Assembly (NCBI GenBank): GCA_904386005.1
Contig: CAJFKR010000020.1
Coordinates: forward strand, 1 to 35,132
Direction: 5' to 3'
DNA length: 35,132 bases
From: Candidatus Flemingiibacterium merdigallinarum
GTDB taxonomy: Bacteria; Bacillota; Clostridia; Oscillospirales; CAG-272
Position numbers and translations under genes: made by a program. This document shows positions 16,621 through 25,707 of the stretch, piece after piece. Below the pieces are notes generated by a model. That model did no database searches. It was given only the letters and a program-made list of their open reading frames with translations, and was not told where the DNA came from. Each line of letters opens with the position of its first letter. The first letter of the stretch is position 1.

Positions 16621-18528
16621 TTATATGTTCAACAGCATATCGAAGCTCTCGCCGAGGAAATCCTTGAGCTCGTCGGCGGTGAGCTGTCTCTGCGCGAGCA
16701 GCGCGAGGGTGTAGATCTGCTTTGCCACTTTCTTCGCTTTGTCCGCGTCCGATTCAAGCTCGTCTGCCAGCCGCTTGATTAGCTCGCTCTGCGCGTTGAC
16801 TACAAGCGTAGCGTCGGTCGGGAACTTCATGTCCGAACCGTCGTTTCCAGCCATGCGGTACATCTTCATCATGTCCTCCATGCGGCGCGACTGCTCGGAG
16901 ATATTGAGGACAGCCGGTATCTTATCGTTCTTTAACAGCTCGAACGAAACCTTCAAGTCCTTGTTGCCGCTGACTTCTTTGAAGAGCTCGGCGAGCTTTT
17001 CGTTCTCCTCCGCTTTGCCGTCAGCCTTGAGCGCGCTCGCGACGTCGGCATCGATGCGGACGAATTTGACTCCCTCGTTCTCCTGCTCGATTACATTGAT
17101 GAACTGCGTGTCGATCAGCTTGTCGAGTACGACGACCTCGATTCCCTCCGACTCGAACATTGCGATATACTGCGCCTGCGACGTCTTGTCCGCGGTGTAG
17201 TAGACCGTCTTGTCGTGCTTGTCCTTAGCCTTTTCAAGATATTCGGGGAGCGTGACAAAGCGCGAATCCGCGGTGCGGTAGAGGATCGAGTCCTTGACTC
17301 GCTCGTAGAATTTGTGGTCGCGCAGGCAACCGTATTCGACAAACGTCTTCAAATCGTCCCACAGCTTCTCGTAGCTCTCGCGCTCATTGTTAAACATAGA
17401 ATTCAGCTTGTCCGCGACCTTCTTCACGATGTGAGCCGAAATCTTCGCGACATATCCGCTGTTCTGCAAATAGCTGCGCGATACGTTCAGCGGCAGGTCG
17501 GGACAGTCGAGCACGCCCTTGAGCATGAGCAGAAATTCGGGGATGACTTCCTTGATGTTGTCGGCGACGAAAACCTGATTGTAGTAGAGCTTGACCTGAC
17601 CCTCGAGGCTGTCGTATTCGTGCGCGAGGCGCGGGAAGTAGAGGATTCCCTTGAAGTTGAGCGGGTAGTCGGCGTTCAGGTGGATGTGGAAGAGCGGCTC
17701 GCGGTAGTCATTGAATACCTTGCGGTAGAACTCCGCGTATTCCTCGTCGGTGCATTCGGACGGGTTCTTCTGCCAGAGCGGGTGGATGTCGTTGATCGGC
17801 TTCGGCTCTGCTTTTTCTTTTGGCTCGTCGGCAGCCGTAGAGTCTTTTTCATCGTCCTTTTTCTCGTCCTCGGGCTTGACAACGTCGAGATAAATTTCAA
17901 CCGGCATGAACGAGCAGTATTTTTCGAGAATGCCGCGGATACGGTACTCGTCGAGGAACTCGTCCTCGTCCTTCATTATGTGCATGACGACGTCGGTACC
18001 GCGTTCGGCGCGGTAGTAGTCCTTGGTAATCTCATATTCGCCCGCCTCGGTGCAGACCCACTTGACCGCGCTCTCGCCGGTATACGACCGGGTTATTACG
18101 TCGACCGTGTCGCTTACCATGAACGCCGAGTAGAAGCCGAGACCGAAGTGACCGATTATGCCGTCGTTCTTCGCGTCCTCGTCGCTGCCCTCGTATTTCT
18201 GTATGAACTCGAGCGCGCCCGACAGCGCGATCTGACAGATGTAACGACGCACCTCGTCCTCAGTCATACCGATGCCGTTGTCCGAAACGGTGAGTGTGCG
18301 CGCCTCCTTGTCAAGCGTGACAGTGATGCGGTAATTCTCGTCGATGTCCTTAGCCTCGCCGAGCGAGACGAGCCGCTTCAATTTTGTGACCGCGTCGCAG
18401 GCGTTTGACACGATCTCACGGAGAAATATCTCCTTCTCCGAATAGAGCCATTTTTTTATAATTGGAAATATGTGTTCAATTTCGACGGATATACCGCCTT
18501 TTTCGGTGTTGTTCATCTCATCTGACAT
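16621..18528 (-). CDS. htpG: molecular chaperone HtpG (Hsp90 family)
   Basis: IFLREIVSNACDAVTKLKRL, TVSDNGIGMTEDEVRRYI, IGHFGLGFYSAFMVSD, GILYFPRLAHEYDSLEGQVKLYYNQVFVADN, SRSYLQNSGYVAKISAHIVKKVADKL. Confidence 0.97.
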   Translation of the reverse strand: MSDEMNNTEKGGISVEIEHIFPIIKKWLYSEKEIFLREIVSNACDAVTKLKRLVSLGEAKDIDENYRITVTLDKEARTLTVSDNGIGMTEDEVRRYICQIALSGALEFIQKYEGSDEDAKNDGIIGHFGLGFYSAFMVSDTVDVITRSYTGESAVKWVCTEAGEYEITKDYYRAERGTDVVMHIMKDEDEFLDEYRIRGILEKYCSFMPVEIYLDVVKPEDEKKDDEKDSTAADEPKEKAEPKPINDIHPLWQKNPSECTDEEYAEFYRKVFNDYREPLFHIHLNADYPLNFKGILYFPRLAHEYDSLEGQVKLYYNQVFVADNIKEVIPEFLLMLKGVLDCPDLPLNVSRSYLQNSGYVAKISAHIVKKVADKLNSMFNNERESYEKLWDDLKTFVEYGCLRDHKFYERVKDSILYRTADSRFVTLPEYLEKAKDKHDKTVYYTADKTSQAQYIAMFESEGIEVVVLDKLIDTQFINVIEQENEGVKFVRIDADVASALKADGKAEENEKLAELFKEVSGNKDLKVSFELLKNDKIPAVLNISEQSRRMEDMMKMYRMAGNDGSDMKFPTDATLVVNAQSELIKRLADELESDADKAKKVAKQIYTLALLAQRQLTADELKDFLGESFDMLLNI

Positions 18529-18697
18529 AGCTTATACCTCTTTATATTAAAGAATATATTCAAAATTTTCCGGGAAATTCCGCACGAGCAAAATTTCCTC
18601 ACAATAAATTATACCGCAAAACCCGCGTAAAGTCAACCGATACGCACTGAAAGTTACATAAAAATTAAATATTATTAATATGAACTCACACGGCATC

Positions 18698-18726
18698 TTG
18701 ACAACCGGATGAAAATAGTGTATCAT
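18698..18726 (+). promoter_or_regulatory. sigma-70 promoter
   Basis: TTGACA (18698-18703), 17-bp spacer, TATCAT (18721-18726). Confidence 0.5.
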
Positions 18727-18839
18727 AATACTAAACCCACGCAATGCTGATTAGGCTAACGCCTTTCGCGTTCAATCTAAGCCAATCCGCGCCCGATTAC
18801 ACCTATACATTCCACATCTGAGTTTACCGGAGACACAAC

Positions 18840-19910
18840 ATGACAAAATCACGCAGGGACGAGCTGTCCTGCCTCAATATAATTTTCTGCCTTATGGTAA
18901 TATTCGTCCACTCGGCGTCGGTCACAGTCAACGCGATGGACAAGACAAGCGCGCTCTACGCTCTGATGCTGACGCTCTGGCGGATGTGTCCCTGCGCGGT
19001 GCAGGGCTTCATCTTCCTTGCCGGCGTGAAGCTCGCCCTGTCGGCGGGCAAGCCGCTCGATTACCCGAAATATATACTGAAGCGGATACTGCGAGTCTGG
19101 GTTCCCTACGCGCTCGCGTCGGTCGTGTATTTCGTGTATCTCGCTCATATAGGCTATCTTACGCCTAGCACCGAGCTACTGATTCGCGGCATAGCCTTTT
19201 CGGAAATCACCGGACACCTGTATTTCGTCGTCGCGATAATGCAGTTCTATCTGCTCGCGCCGCTCTGGCGGGCGGTCGCGCGGCGGTTTGACCGCGCCGA
19301 GGTCGTAGTCGGAGCGCTGATTGTCTCCTATTTCATAAGCCAGCTGCTCGGCTACAACCTCGCCGATTTCCTTTATCTGTTCAATCAGAGCTATGTGTTT
19401 CCCTATTGCGACCGAATATTTACGACCTACCTTCCCTTTTTTGTCGCCGGACTCGCCGTCGGGCGCAGCTATGAGTATATAAAATCCGCGGCGTCAAGGG
19501 CGCTGCTGCCGACCTCAATCGTCTTTGCCGCCGCGCTCTTTTTCGACGCGCTGCTCGGTTATTTCAGCAGTACGGGCAGAGCTTATGTCTACTGGCTCGA
19601 GGTCGCGCACACCTTTTACGCGATAGCTGCCGTCTGCTTTTTGTATACGGTCAGCGTCAGAATCGGACCTTGGGTGATGCGGATTCCGGTCATGAAGTAT
19701 ATCGACCGCGCGTCCTATTCGATCTACCTCTGGCACCCGCTCGCGCTCTATGTATGCGACCGGATAATAACGCCGCTCAATCTTTCAATGAAGCCGGCTT
19801 TCGCGCTGAGAATGCTTTTCGGATATGTCCTGACCATCGCGCTCTGTTCGCTGTTTTCATTCGGAATGGGACATTTACGTACACTGATTACCACATATAG
19901 GGGAGAATAA
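18840..19910 (+). CDS. acyltransferase family (acyltransferase_3-like) membrane protein
   Basis: Multi-TM; RRDELSCLNIIFCLMVIFVHSASV, FIFLAGVKLALS, GHLYFVVAIMQFYLLAPLWR, ASYSIYLWHPLALYV. Confidence 0.85.
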   Translation: MTKSRRDELSCLNIIFCLMVIFVHSASVTVNAMDKTSALYALMLTLWRMCPCAVQGFIFLAGVKLALSAGKPLDYPKYILKRILRVWVPYALASVVYFVYLAHIGYLTPSTELLIRGIAFSEITGHLYFVVAIMQFYLLAPLWRAVARRFDRAEVVVGALIVSYFISQLLGYNLADFLYLFNQSYVFPYCDRIFTTYLPFFVAGLAVGRSYEYIKSAASRALLPTSIVFAAALFFDALLGYFSSTGRAYVYWLEVAHTFYAIAAVCFLYTVSVRIGPWVMRIPVMKYIDRASYSIYLWHPLALYVCDRIITPLNLSMKPAFALRMLFGYVLTIALCSLFSFGMGHLRTLITTYRGE

Positions 19911-19913
19911 CAA

Positions 19914-20696
19914 ATGAGTAATATTAACAATACCGACTCGGTAAAAAAACAATACGCAAACGCCGGCAGCCTGAGCGCCCGAATGTCGATACATGACAAA
20001 TACTCGACAAATAAGCAGGGCTTCAGGAATTGGATCTTCGCCAATTATAAAATTGAAGACGGTATGCGCATACTCGAGCTTGGATGCGGTACGGGCGACA
20101 TCTGGAAGTCGCGGCAGGACACCATAAATCGCGCTTCCGAGCTTATCCTCTCCGACTTTTCGGAGGGAATGCTCGCGTCGGCGAAGGCTGCCCTAAGCGG
20201 CTGCGAAAACATCAAGTACGAGCTGATAGATATCCAAGCGATACCATATGAGGATGAAGCTTTCGATATTGTCATAGCCAATATGATGCTCTACCATGTT
20301 CCGGTTATGGGTAAGGCGTTGTCCGAGGTCTATCGGGTACTTAAGCAAGGCGGCAAATTCTACTCCGCTACTTATGGCGAGCACGGTATTATGGAATATC
20401 TTGCCAAAATCTTCGCGCCCTACGGCGTTAGGGACGACAGCAGCAAAAGCTTCACATTGCAGAACGGCGATGTGATACTCAAGAGATATTTTAACAGTGT
20501 CGAAAAACTTTTGTACATCGACTCCCTCGCAGTCACCAATATCGACGACATGGTAGAGTATATCGCGTCAATGTCGAGCATGGCAGCTATCGGCGGTATG
20601 CCGAAAAGCAGGGTGAAAGAAATCCTATGCGAAAATATGACCGGCGACGTCCTGAACGTGCCAAAGGAATACGGTATGTTCGTGTCGACAAAGTGA
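19914..20696 (+). CDS. class I SAM-dependent methyltransferase
   Basis: MRILELGCGTGDIW motif I; DEAFDIVIANMMLYHVPVMGKALSEVYRVLKQGGKFYSATYG. Confidence 0.93.
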   Translation: MSNINNTDSVKKQYANAGSLSARMSIHDKYSTNKQGFRNWIFANYKIEDGMRILELGCGTGDIWKSRQDTINRASELILSDFSEGMLASAKAALSGCENIKYELIDIQAIPYEDEAFDIVIANMMLYHVPVMGKALSEVYRVLKQGGKFYSATYGEHGIMEYLAKIFAPYGVRDDSSKSFTLQNGDVILKRYFNSVEKLLYIDSLAVTNIDDMVEYIASMSSMAAIGGMPKSRVKEILCENMTGDVLNVPKEYGMFVSTK

Positions 20697-20790
20697 CGAT
20701 ATAAAGTATCCGCGAAGACAAATATTTGAAGCTGTGACCTTGGAGGCAACATTAAATTAATTCCTGCCAAAAACAACGGAGGTAATCAAT

Positions 20791-21801
20791 ATGCAGAAAT
20801 TCATAGTAAGCCGCGACGACACGATCTACGAAGCCTGGCCCGACCTCGCGATGGGAGCGGACGGTCGCCTGGTCTGCATATTCAGCGAGTGTACCGCGCA
20901 CACCAACCGCGAGCTCGCGCGGCTCACGATACGTATAAGTGACGACCGCGGCCGCAGCTGGTCGGACAAAATCTACCTGTCAGAGCGCGGTAAGCGCAAC
21001 GCGTATTTCAACTGCGCCCGTATATTCAGTCTCGCCGATGGCAGATACGCGGTCGTCTGCGACTTTCTCGAAAACGAATCGAATGTAGACAATATGCGCA
21101 ATTTCATCTGGTACAGTGACGACGGTGTGAACTGGAGCGAACCGACCGAGCTGCCGATTCACGGCATCGTGCCCGACTTTTATGAAACTTCAAACGGTCG
21201 CTGGATAGTCTCTGCGCACCACGCCCTGCCGGAAACCGGCAAGCTGACCGAATATTTCATCTACTCGGACGACAAGGGGCAAAGCTGGTCAGAGCAAGCC
21301 ATTCTCGCCGCCGACCCGCGATACAATCTCTGCGAGGCGTCGGTGCTCGAGGTCGCGCCGAACACGCTCGTCACTTATATGCGCGAGAACTCGGGTCAGG
21401 GCTGGGACTGCTTCAAAGCAATTTCATATGACAACGGCACGAGCTGGGAGGGCGTGTATAATGTTCCCCTGCCCGGCTGCCACCGTCCGAAAGCCGGTAT
21501 CCTCAATAACGGCGATATCCTTATAACCTATCGCTTCCTGCAGGGCGGGCGCAGCGCGACGCAGAATATGTTCGGCGCGGTCATGCCGCGCGACAGCGCG
21601 ACAATGACAGTGCGCGGCGAGCAGCTGGCGCGGATTTTCCCGATAGACTTCGACCGCAGCCGGACTCCCGACCTCGGCTACACCGGCTGGGTGCAGTTCG
21701 ACGACGGTGAGATTTACGTCGTCGACTACATAGTCGACGACGCTCCGAAGGCGCAGATTCGCGGCAGCGCGTTCCGCCTCGACGAGGTGCTGCTCGGTTA
21801 G
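20791..21801 (+). CDS. sialidase/BNR-repeat family glycoside hydrolase-like protein
   Basis: Several Asp-box motifs: SDDRGRSWSD, SDDGVNWSEP, SDDKGQSWSE, SYDNGTSWEG. Confidence 0.88.
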   Translation: MQKFIVSRDDTIYEAWPDLAMGADGRLVCIFSECTAHTNRELARLTIRISDDRGRSWSDKIYLSERGKRNAYFNCARIFSLADGRYAVVCDFLENESNVDNMRNFIWYSDDGVNWSEPTELPIHGIVPDFYETSNGRWIVSAHHALPETGKLTEYFIYSDDKGQSWSEQAILAADPRYNLCEASVLEVAPNTLVTYMRENSGQGWDCFKAISYDNGTSWEGVYNVPLPGCHRPKAGILNNGDILITYRFLQGGRSATQNMFGAVMPRDSATMTVRGEQLARIFPIDFDRSRTPDLGYTGWVQFDDGEIYVVDYIVDDAPKAQIRGSAFRLDEVLLG

Positions 21802-21859
21802 GAAATATATGCAAAACCTATGATACGGACGTAAATCTATAAGAATAGTCACACTATTT

Positions 21860-21995
21860 TAACGTGAGTTCGACGAGGTTCTTTAGTTTGGTACAGCTAT
21901 ATTGTTTGCTTTCACTGGGGGATAACCCTACGAGTTGCTGACGCAACGTTGCTTGTTCAGTGAATTGTTTATTAACAGTGCTATATTTCCATCGA
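21860..21995. mobile_element. MITE-like element, short copy
   Basis: Starts ACGTGAGTTCGACGAGGTTCTTTAGTTTGGTACAGCTATATTG and ends GTTTATTAACAGTGCTATATTTCCATCGAACTCAT; aligns end to end (inverted) with the termini of 28961-29270. Confidence 0.6.
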
Positions 21996-22005
21996 ACTCA
22001 TACAA

Positions 22006-22048
22006 TTATATAAAAAGCCGCGCCTGTCCGGAATATCCGGACAGGCGC
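22006..22048 (-). terminator. intrinsic terminator of the esterase gene
   Basis: 13-bp stem GCGCCTGTCCGGA-ata-TCCGGACAGGCGC, followed on the minus strand by GGCTTTTTATATAATT. Confidence 0.85.
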
Positions 22049-22053
22049 TGTTG

Positions 22054-22839
22054 TTATTTCTTGATCGGCAGCCAGTTGAGCACATCCTGAATCCACTTGT
22101 CCCAGTAATACCAGCTGTGATTGCCCTCGCTGTCCTTGTAGACAAGGTCGTAGCCGAGCGACTTCAGATGGTCGCGCATACGCAGATTGTCCTTGTAGAG
22201 GAAATCCTCGGTGCCGCACCATTGATAGAGCTTCGGTATCGGCTTCGTGCCGTCCTTGATGAGCCGTTCCGCCACCGCGAACAGATCGTTGTCGCTGCCC
22301 TTGAACTCGGTCTCGTAGTCGCCGGCGAGCGACTCGGCGAAGCCGGGGCGCGAGCGGTCGTAGAAGGTGCCGAAGTCGAGCGCGCCCGACAGCGACGCGC
22401 CGCACGAGAAGGTCTCGGGCGCGCAGAGCGCGAGCTTGAACGCTCCGTAGCCGCCCATCGACAGTCCGGCGACAAACGTGTCCTCGCGGCGGGGCGACAT
22501 CTTCGGGAAGAAATCGCGCATGACGGCTACCAGCTCGTCCGACATAAACGTGAAGTAATTTCCGGCGTATTTCGTGTTCATGTACCACGACAGGTCGCCG
22601 TTCGGCATGACGACCGCGATTCCCTTTTCGGATGCGTAACGCTCGATCGACGTGCGGCGCTCCCAGATCGTGTGGTCGTCGCTCATGCCGTGCAAAAGAT
22701 AGAGCGTCGGATAGGTTTCGACCTTGTTCTCGATCGAGTCCATGCCGATCATCCCGCGCGAGCGCTGCGGCAGCACGACGTTTGCCTGTACCTGCTTGCC
22801 GAGTACCTCGGAGAAAAAGTATACATTCAGCAGAGCCAT
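22054..22839 (-). CDS. putative esterase (alpha/beta hydrolase, esterase D/CE1-like)
   Basis: TLYLLHGMSDDHTIWERRTSIERYASEKGIAVVMPNG, GLSMGGYGAFKLAL nucleophile elbow, GNHSWYYWDKWIQDVL. Confidence 0.93.
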   Translation of the reverse strand: MALLNVYFFSEVLGKQVQANVVLPQRSRGMIGMDSIENKVETYPTLYLLHGMSDDHTIWERRTSIERYASEKGIAVVMPNGDLSWYMNTKYAGNYFTFMSDELVAVMRDFFPKMSPRREDTFVAGLSMGGYGAFKLALCAPETFSCGASLSGALDFGTFYDRSRPGFAESLAGDYETEFKGSDNDLFAVAERLIKDGTKPIPKLYQWCGTEDFLYKDNLRMRDHLKSLGYDLVYKDSEGNHSWYYWDKWIQDVLNWLPIKK

Positions 22840-23025
22840 GATATTATTCCTTTCGTACTATGGTCGTCGGCTCGGAATCCTGTCAGCCTTCGACCGTTTT
22901 TATACATTATAGCATAAATATCAGCATAATGCAAGCCATCGGCGAAATAATCCCACGCCGAAAAATATATTTCGCGGATTTGTCCGTCTGCTGACGCAAC
23001 GTGATAACGCGGGCTTATCAGCCGG

Positions 23026-25068
23026 TTAAAACAACGAGATAATATTGTATACCACCGCCGACATTACCCACGCGGTGCCAAGCTGCATTGCCACCGCGCC
23101 GAGCGTGAACCTGACCGAGCCGCTCTCGCGCTTTATCGTCGCTATCGTCGCGACGCACGGTATGTAGAGCAGTACGAATATCATCATCGCGTAAGCGTTG
23201 GCTGCTGTGAATCCGACCTCGCCGAGCGCTCCCGACAGCGCGGTCATACCCTCCGCCGACGAGATGTTGCCGATTCCGTACAGCACCGACATACTCGATA
23301 CGACGACCTCCTTTGCCGCGATACCCGAGATGAGCGCGACAATTATCTGCCAGTAGCCGAGTCCGGTCGGGGTCATTACCGGTACGAGGAATTTCGCGAT
23401 AGACGCCGCGAAGCTCTCGGACATATCGCTGACGAGTCCGGACATGCCGAAGTTTAAGAGGAACCAAAGCACAATCGACGCCAAGAATATCGTCGTTCCG
23501 GCTTTTGTCAGGTAGTCCTTGATTTTGTCCCAGACATAGATGAAAATCGTGTGCGCGTTCGGCGTTTTGTATTCGGGCAGCTCGATAAGCAGAGTGTGCG
23601 TTTCGTATTTCTTTGTCAGCTTCGAGACAATCAGCGCGACGACGATCGCCATGACCAGACCGATCACATACATCGAAAACGCCGCGATTCCGGCGAAACT
23701 GCCGAAGAACATCTGCGACAGCAGCAGATACACCGGCAGCCTTGCCGAGCAGGACATGAACGGTGTCACGAAGATCGTTTTCAGCCGGTCGCGCTTGTCC
23801 TCGAGCGCGCGCGACGCCATAACCGCCGGCACCGTGCAGCCAAAGCCGAGCAGCATCGGTATGAACGCGCGTCCCGACAAGCCGATTTTGCCCATCAGTC
23901 CGTCCATCACATACGCGACGCGCGACATATAGCCGCTGTCCTCGAGTATCGCCAGCGCGAAGAACAGGATCACGATATTCGGCAGGAAGGTGAGGATTCC
24001 ACCGACTCCGGCGATAATGCCGTCGACCACCAGCCCGCTTATCAGCTCGCCGGCGTTGACAGCCTCGAACAAGCCGCGCACCGCGTCCGAAAAGACCTCG
24101 AGCGCGATTTCGAAATAGCCCTTAAGCCAATCGCCGACCGTGAAGGTCAACGTGAACACCACCGCCATGATAACGAGGAACACCGGTATGCCGAGGACAG
24201 GATGTGTCAGCAGCCGGTCAATCTTGTCGGTCTTGGCGCTCTTTTCCTCCTTGTTGACGAGCACCTCGGCGATGACTTCTTCGATGAAGTCGTATTTTTC
24301 GTTGATCATTATGCTCTCGCAGCCGTCGGGCAGCTCGCAGTCAATCGGATACTGCTTAATAATCTCGGTGTCGTTCTCGAGATATTTAATCGCGTGCCAG
24401 CGCGGATTCTCGAGCTTCGGGTATTTCTTTGCGAGCGCGCTGCCAAGCTCGGCGATTTTTTCCTCAATCGGGTCGGAGTAGACAAGCGCGTATTCGCGGT
24501 GCAGCTCCTCGTTCGTCCCGACCTTGTGGTGGTGCTCGATGCGGTGGCGCGCCGACATATCCTTGTGGTGCAGCACCGCGTGCATCAGCGCTTCAAGTCC
24601 GGTCTTCTTGCGCGCGCTGACCGGAATCACCGGTATGCCGAGCACCTCCTGCATACGGTGCAGGTCGATTTCCATGCCGCGCTCCTCGACTATATCCATC
24701 ATGTTGAGAGCCATTACCACCGGCTTGTCCAGCTCGACAAGCTGCATAGTCAGGTACATATTCCGCTCGAGCGCCGACGCGTCGGCGACGTCGACAATCA
24801 CGTCGACCTCGTCCGAGAGTATGCACATTCGCGAGACGCGCTCCTCCATTGTGTATGAGGTGAGCGAGTAGATACCCGGCAGGTCGATGAGACTGAATTC
24901 CTCGCCGCGGAATTTGTAGCTGCCCTCTTTTTTCTCGACCGTCACGCCGGGCCAGTTCGCGACCTTCAGATTCGCGCCGGTATACGCGTTGAAGAGCGTA
25001 GTCTTGCCGCAGTTCGGATTTCCGATAAAAGCGACGCGCAATGCCTTGTGATTTGTACTGTTTTCCAT
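23026..25068 (-). CDS. feoB: ferrous iron transport protein B
   Basis: GNPNCGKTTLFNAYTGANLKVANWPGVTVEKKEG (G1), DLPGIYSLTSYTMEERVSR, NMMD, then polytopic domain with GFGCTVPAVMASRALEDKRDRL; ATG at 25068 preferred. Confidence 0.97.
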   Translation of the reverse strand: MENSTNHKALRVAFIGNPNCGKTTLFNAYTGANLKVANWPGVTVEKKEGSYKFRGEEFSLIDLPGIYSLTSYTMEERVSRMCILSDEVDVIVDVADASALERNMYLTMQLVELDKPVVMALNMMDIVEERGMEIDLHRMQEVLGIPVIPVSARKKTGLEALMHAVLHHKDMSARHRIEHHHKVGTNEELHREYALVYSDPIEEKIAELGSALAKKYPKLENPRWHAIKYLENDTEIIKQYPIDCELPDGCESIMINEKYDFIEEVIAEVLVNKEEKSAKTDKIDRLLTHPVLGIPVFLVIMAVVFTLTFTVGDWLKGYFEIALEVFSDAVRGLFEAVNAGELISGLVVDGIIAGVGGILTFLPNIVILFFALAILEDSGYMSRVAYVMDGLMGKIGLSGRAFIPMLLGFGCTVPAVMASRALEDKRDRLKTIFVTPFMSCSARLPVYLLLSQMFFGSFAGIAAFSMYVIGLVMAIVVALIVSKLTKKYETHTLLIELPEYKTPNAHTIFIYVWDKIKDYLTKAGTTIFLASIVLWFLLNFGMSGLVSDMSESFAASIAKFLVPVMTPTGLGYWQIIVALISGIAAKEVVVSSMSVLYGIGNISSAEGMTALSGALGEVGFTAANAYAMMIFVLLYIPCVATIATIKRESGSVRFTLGAVAMQLGTAWVMSAVVYNIISLF

Positions 25069-25069
25069 A

Positions 25070-25291
25070 TCAGTCCTCCGACACCTCGATACCTTCGGCG
25101 ATTTCGCGCCCAAAAGCAAACCTTGTGCCGCGCACCTTTACTATAACCGCGCCGCTTTTCTTTTTGTTTAACAGCTGTACCGGCGTCTTTTGTGTGAGTC
25201 CGAGCATTTCAAGCCGTCTTGCGGTGTCGTCCCTCAGCTTTATGCACGAAATTTTGCACTTTCCGCCGATCTTAATATCGCGTAATGTCAT
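25070..25291 (-). CDS. feoA: ferrous iron transport protein A
   Basis: MTLRDIKIGGKCKISCIKLRDDTARRLEMLGLTQKTPVQLLNKKKSGAVIVKVRGTRFAFGREIAEGIEV; adjacent to feoB. Confidence 0.92.
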   Translation of the reverse strand: MTLRDIKIGGKCKISCIKLRDDTARRLEMLGLTQKTPVQLLNKKKSGAVIVKVRGTRFAFGREIAEGIEVSED

Positions 25292-25311
25292 AAAAACCAT
25301 CCTGAATTGAT

Positions 25312-25327
25312 GTTAGCTCAAGCTAAC
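25312..25327. promoter_or_regulatory. candidate DtxR-family operator 1 upstream of feoA
   Basis: Palindrome GTTAGCT-ca-AGCTAAC. Confidence 0.6.
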
Positions 25328-25337
25328 CTTTATCAAT

Positions 25338-25353
25338 GTTAGTATAAACTAAC
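25338..25353. promoter_or_regulatory. candidate DtxR-family operator 2 overlapping the -10 of feoA
   Basis: Palindrome GTTAGT-ataa-ACTAAC; same GTTAG-N6-CTAAC spacing as operator 1. Confidence 0.6.
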
Positions 25354-25369
25354 TCGGACGATTTGTCAA
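25341..25369 (-). promoter_or_regulatory. sigma-70 promoter of feoAB
   Basis: Minus strand TTGACA, 17-bp spacer, TATACT. Confidence 0.75.
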
Positions 25370-25480
25370 TTGTCACTCTATACAAAATATCTGTCAAACG
25401 CGAAAAACAAAACGGCTATATCGGACACAAACGCATATGCGGCGAGCTACAAAATCAGCTCATAATCATAATAATCGCCC

Positions 25481-25559
25481 GAAAAGCTGTTCTCGTGATT
25501 TTCACGAATACCGGTCAATATAAATCTCGCGCATGGCAGCCTTGACCGAACAGCTTTTC
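25481..25559. other. candidate structured element, predicted three-way junction
   Basis: GAAAAGCTGTTC (25481-25492)/GAACAGCTTTTC (25548-25559) encloses hairpins TCGTGA-ttt-TCACGA (25493-25507) and GGTCAA...TTGACC (25513-25547). Confidence 0.5.
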
Positions 25560-25581
25560 ACATTGCATCAGCGCTTATAAA

Positions 25582-25659
25582 AAGGCTCGCTTTCACCTGT
25601 ATGGCAAAAGCGACGCCTTATTCAATTACAAAGTTTCGCTCCCGTCTGTATCGGGAAAC
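25582..25659. repeat. two related adjacent hairpins with shared CTGTAT loop motif
   Basis: AAGGCTCGCTTTCACCTGTATGGCAAAAGCGACGCCTT and GTTTCGCTCCCGTCTGTATCGGGAAAC. Confidence 0.4.
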
Positions 25660-25707
25660 GCTGTCCGCAGCTCGCGGGCGATAAGCCCATACACAGAGCG
25701 GCTGTGT

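Noticed and set aside
17215-18408. 397-aa plus-strand ORF antisense to htpG
   Set aside because: Same antisense artefact; htpG motifs are intact on the minus strand
23551-24858. 435-aa plus-strand ORF antisense to feoB
   Set aside because: H/R/Q-rich shadow ORF; FeoB is clear on the minus strand
25481-25659. Structured region as an integron attC site or group II intron fragment
   Set aside because: No integron integrase or reverse transcriptase in the window and no attC or domain V consensus recognised
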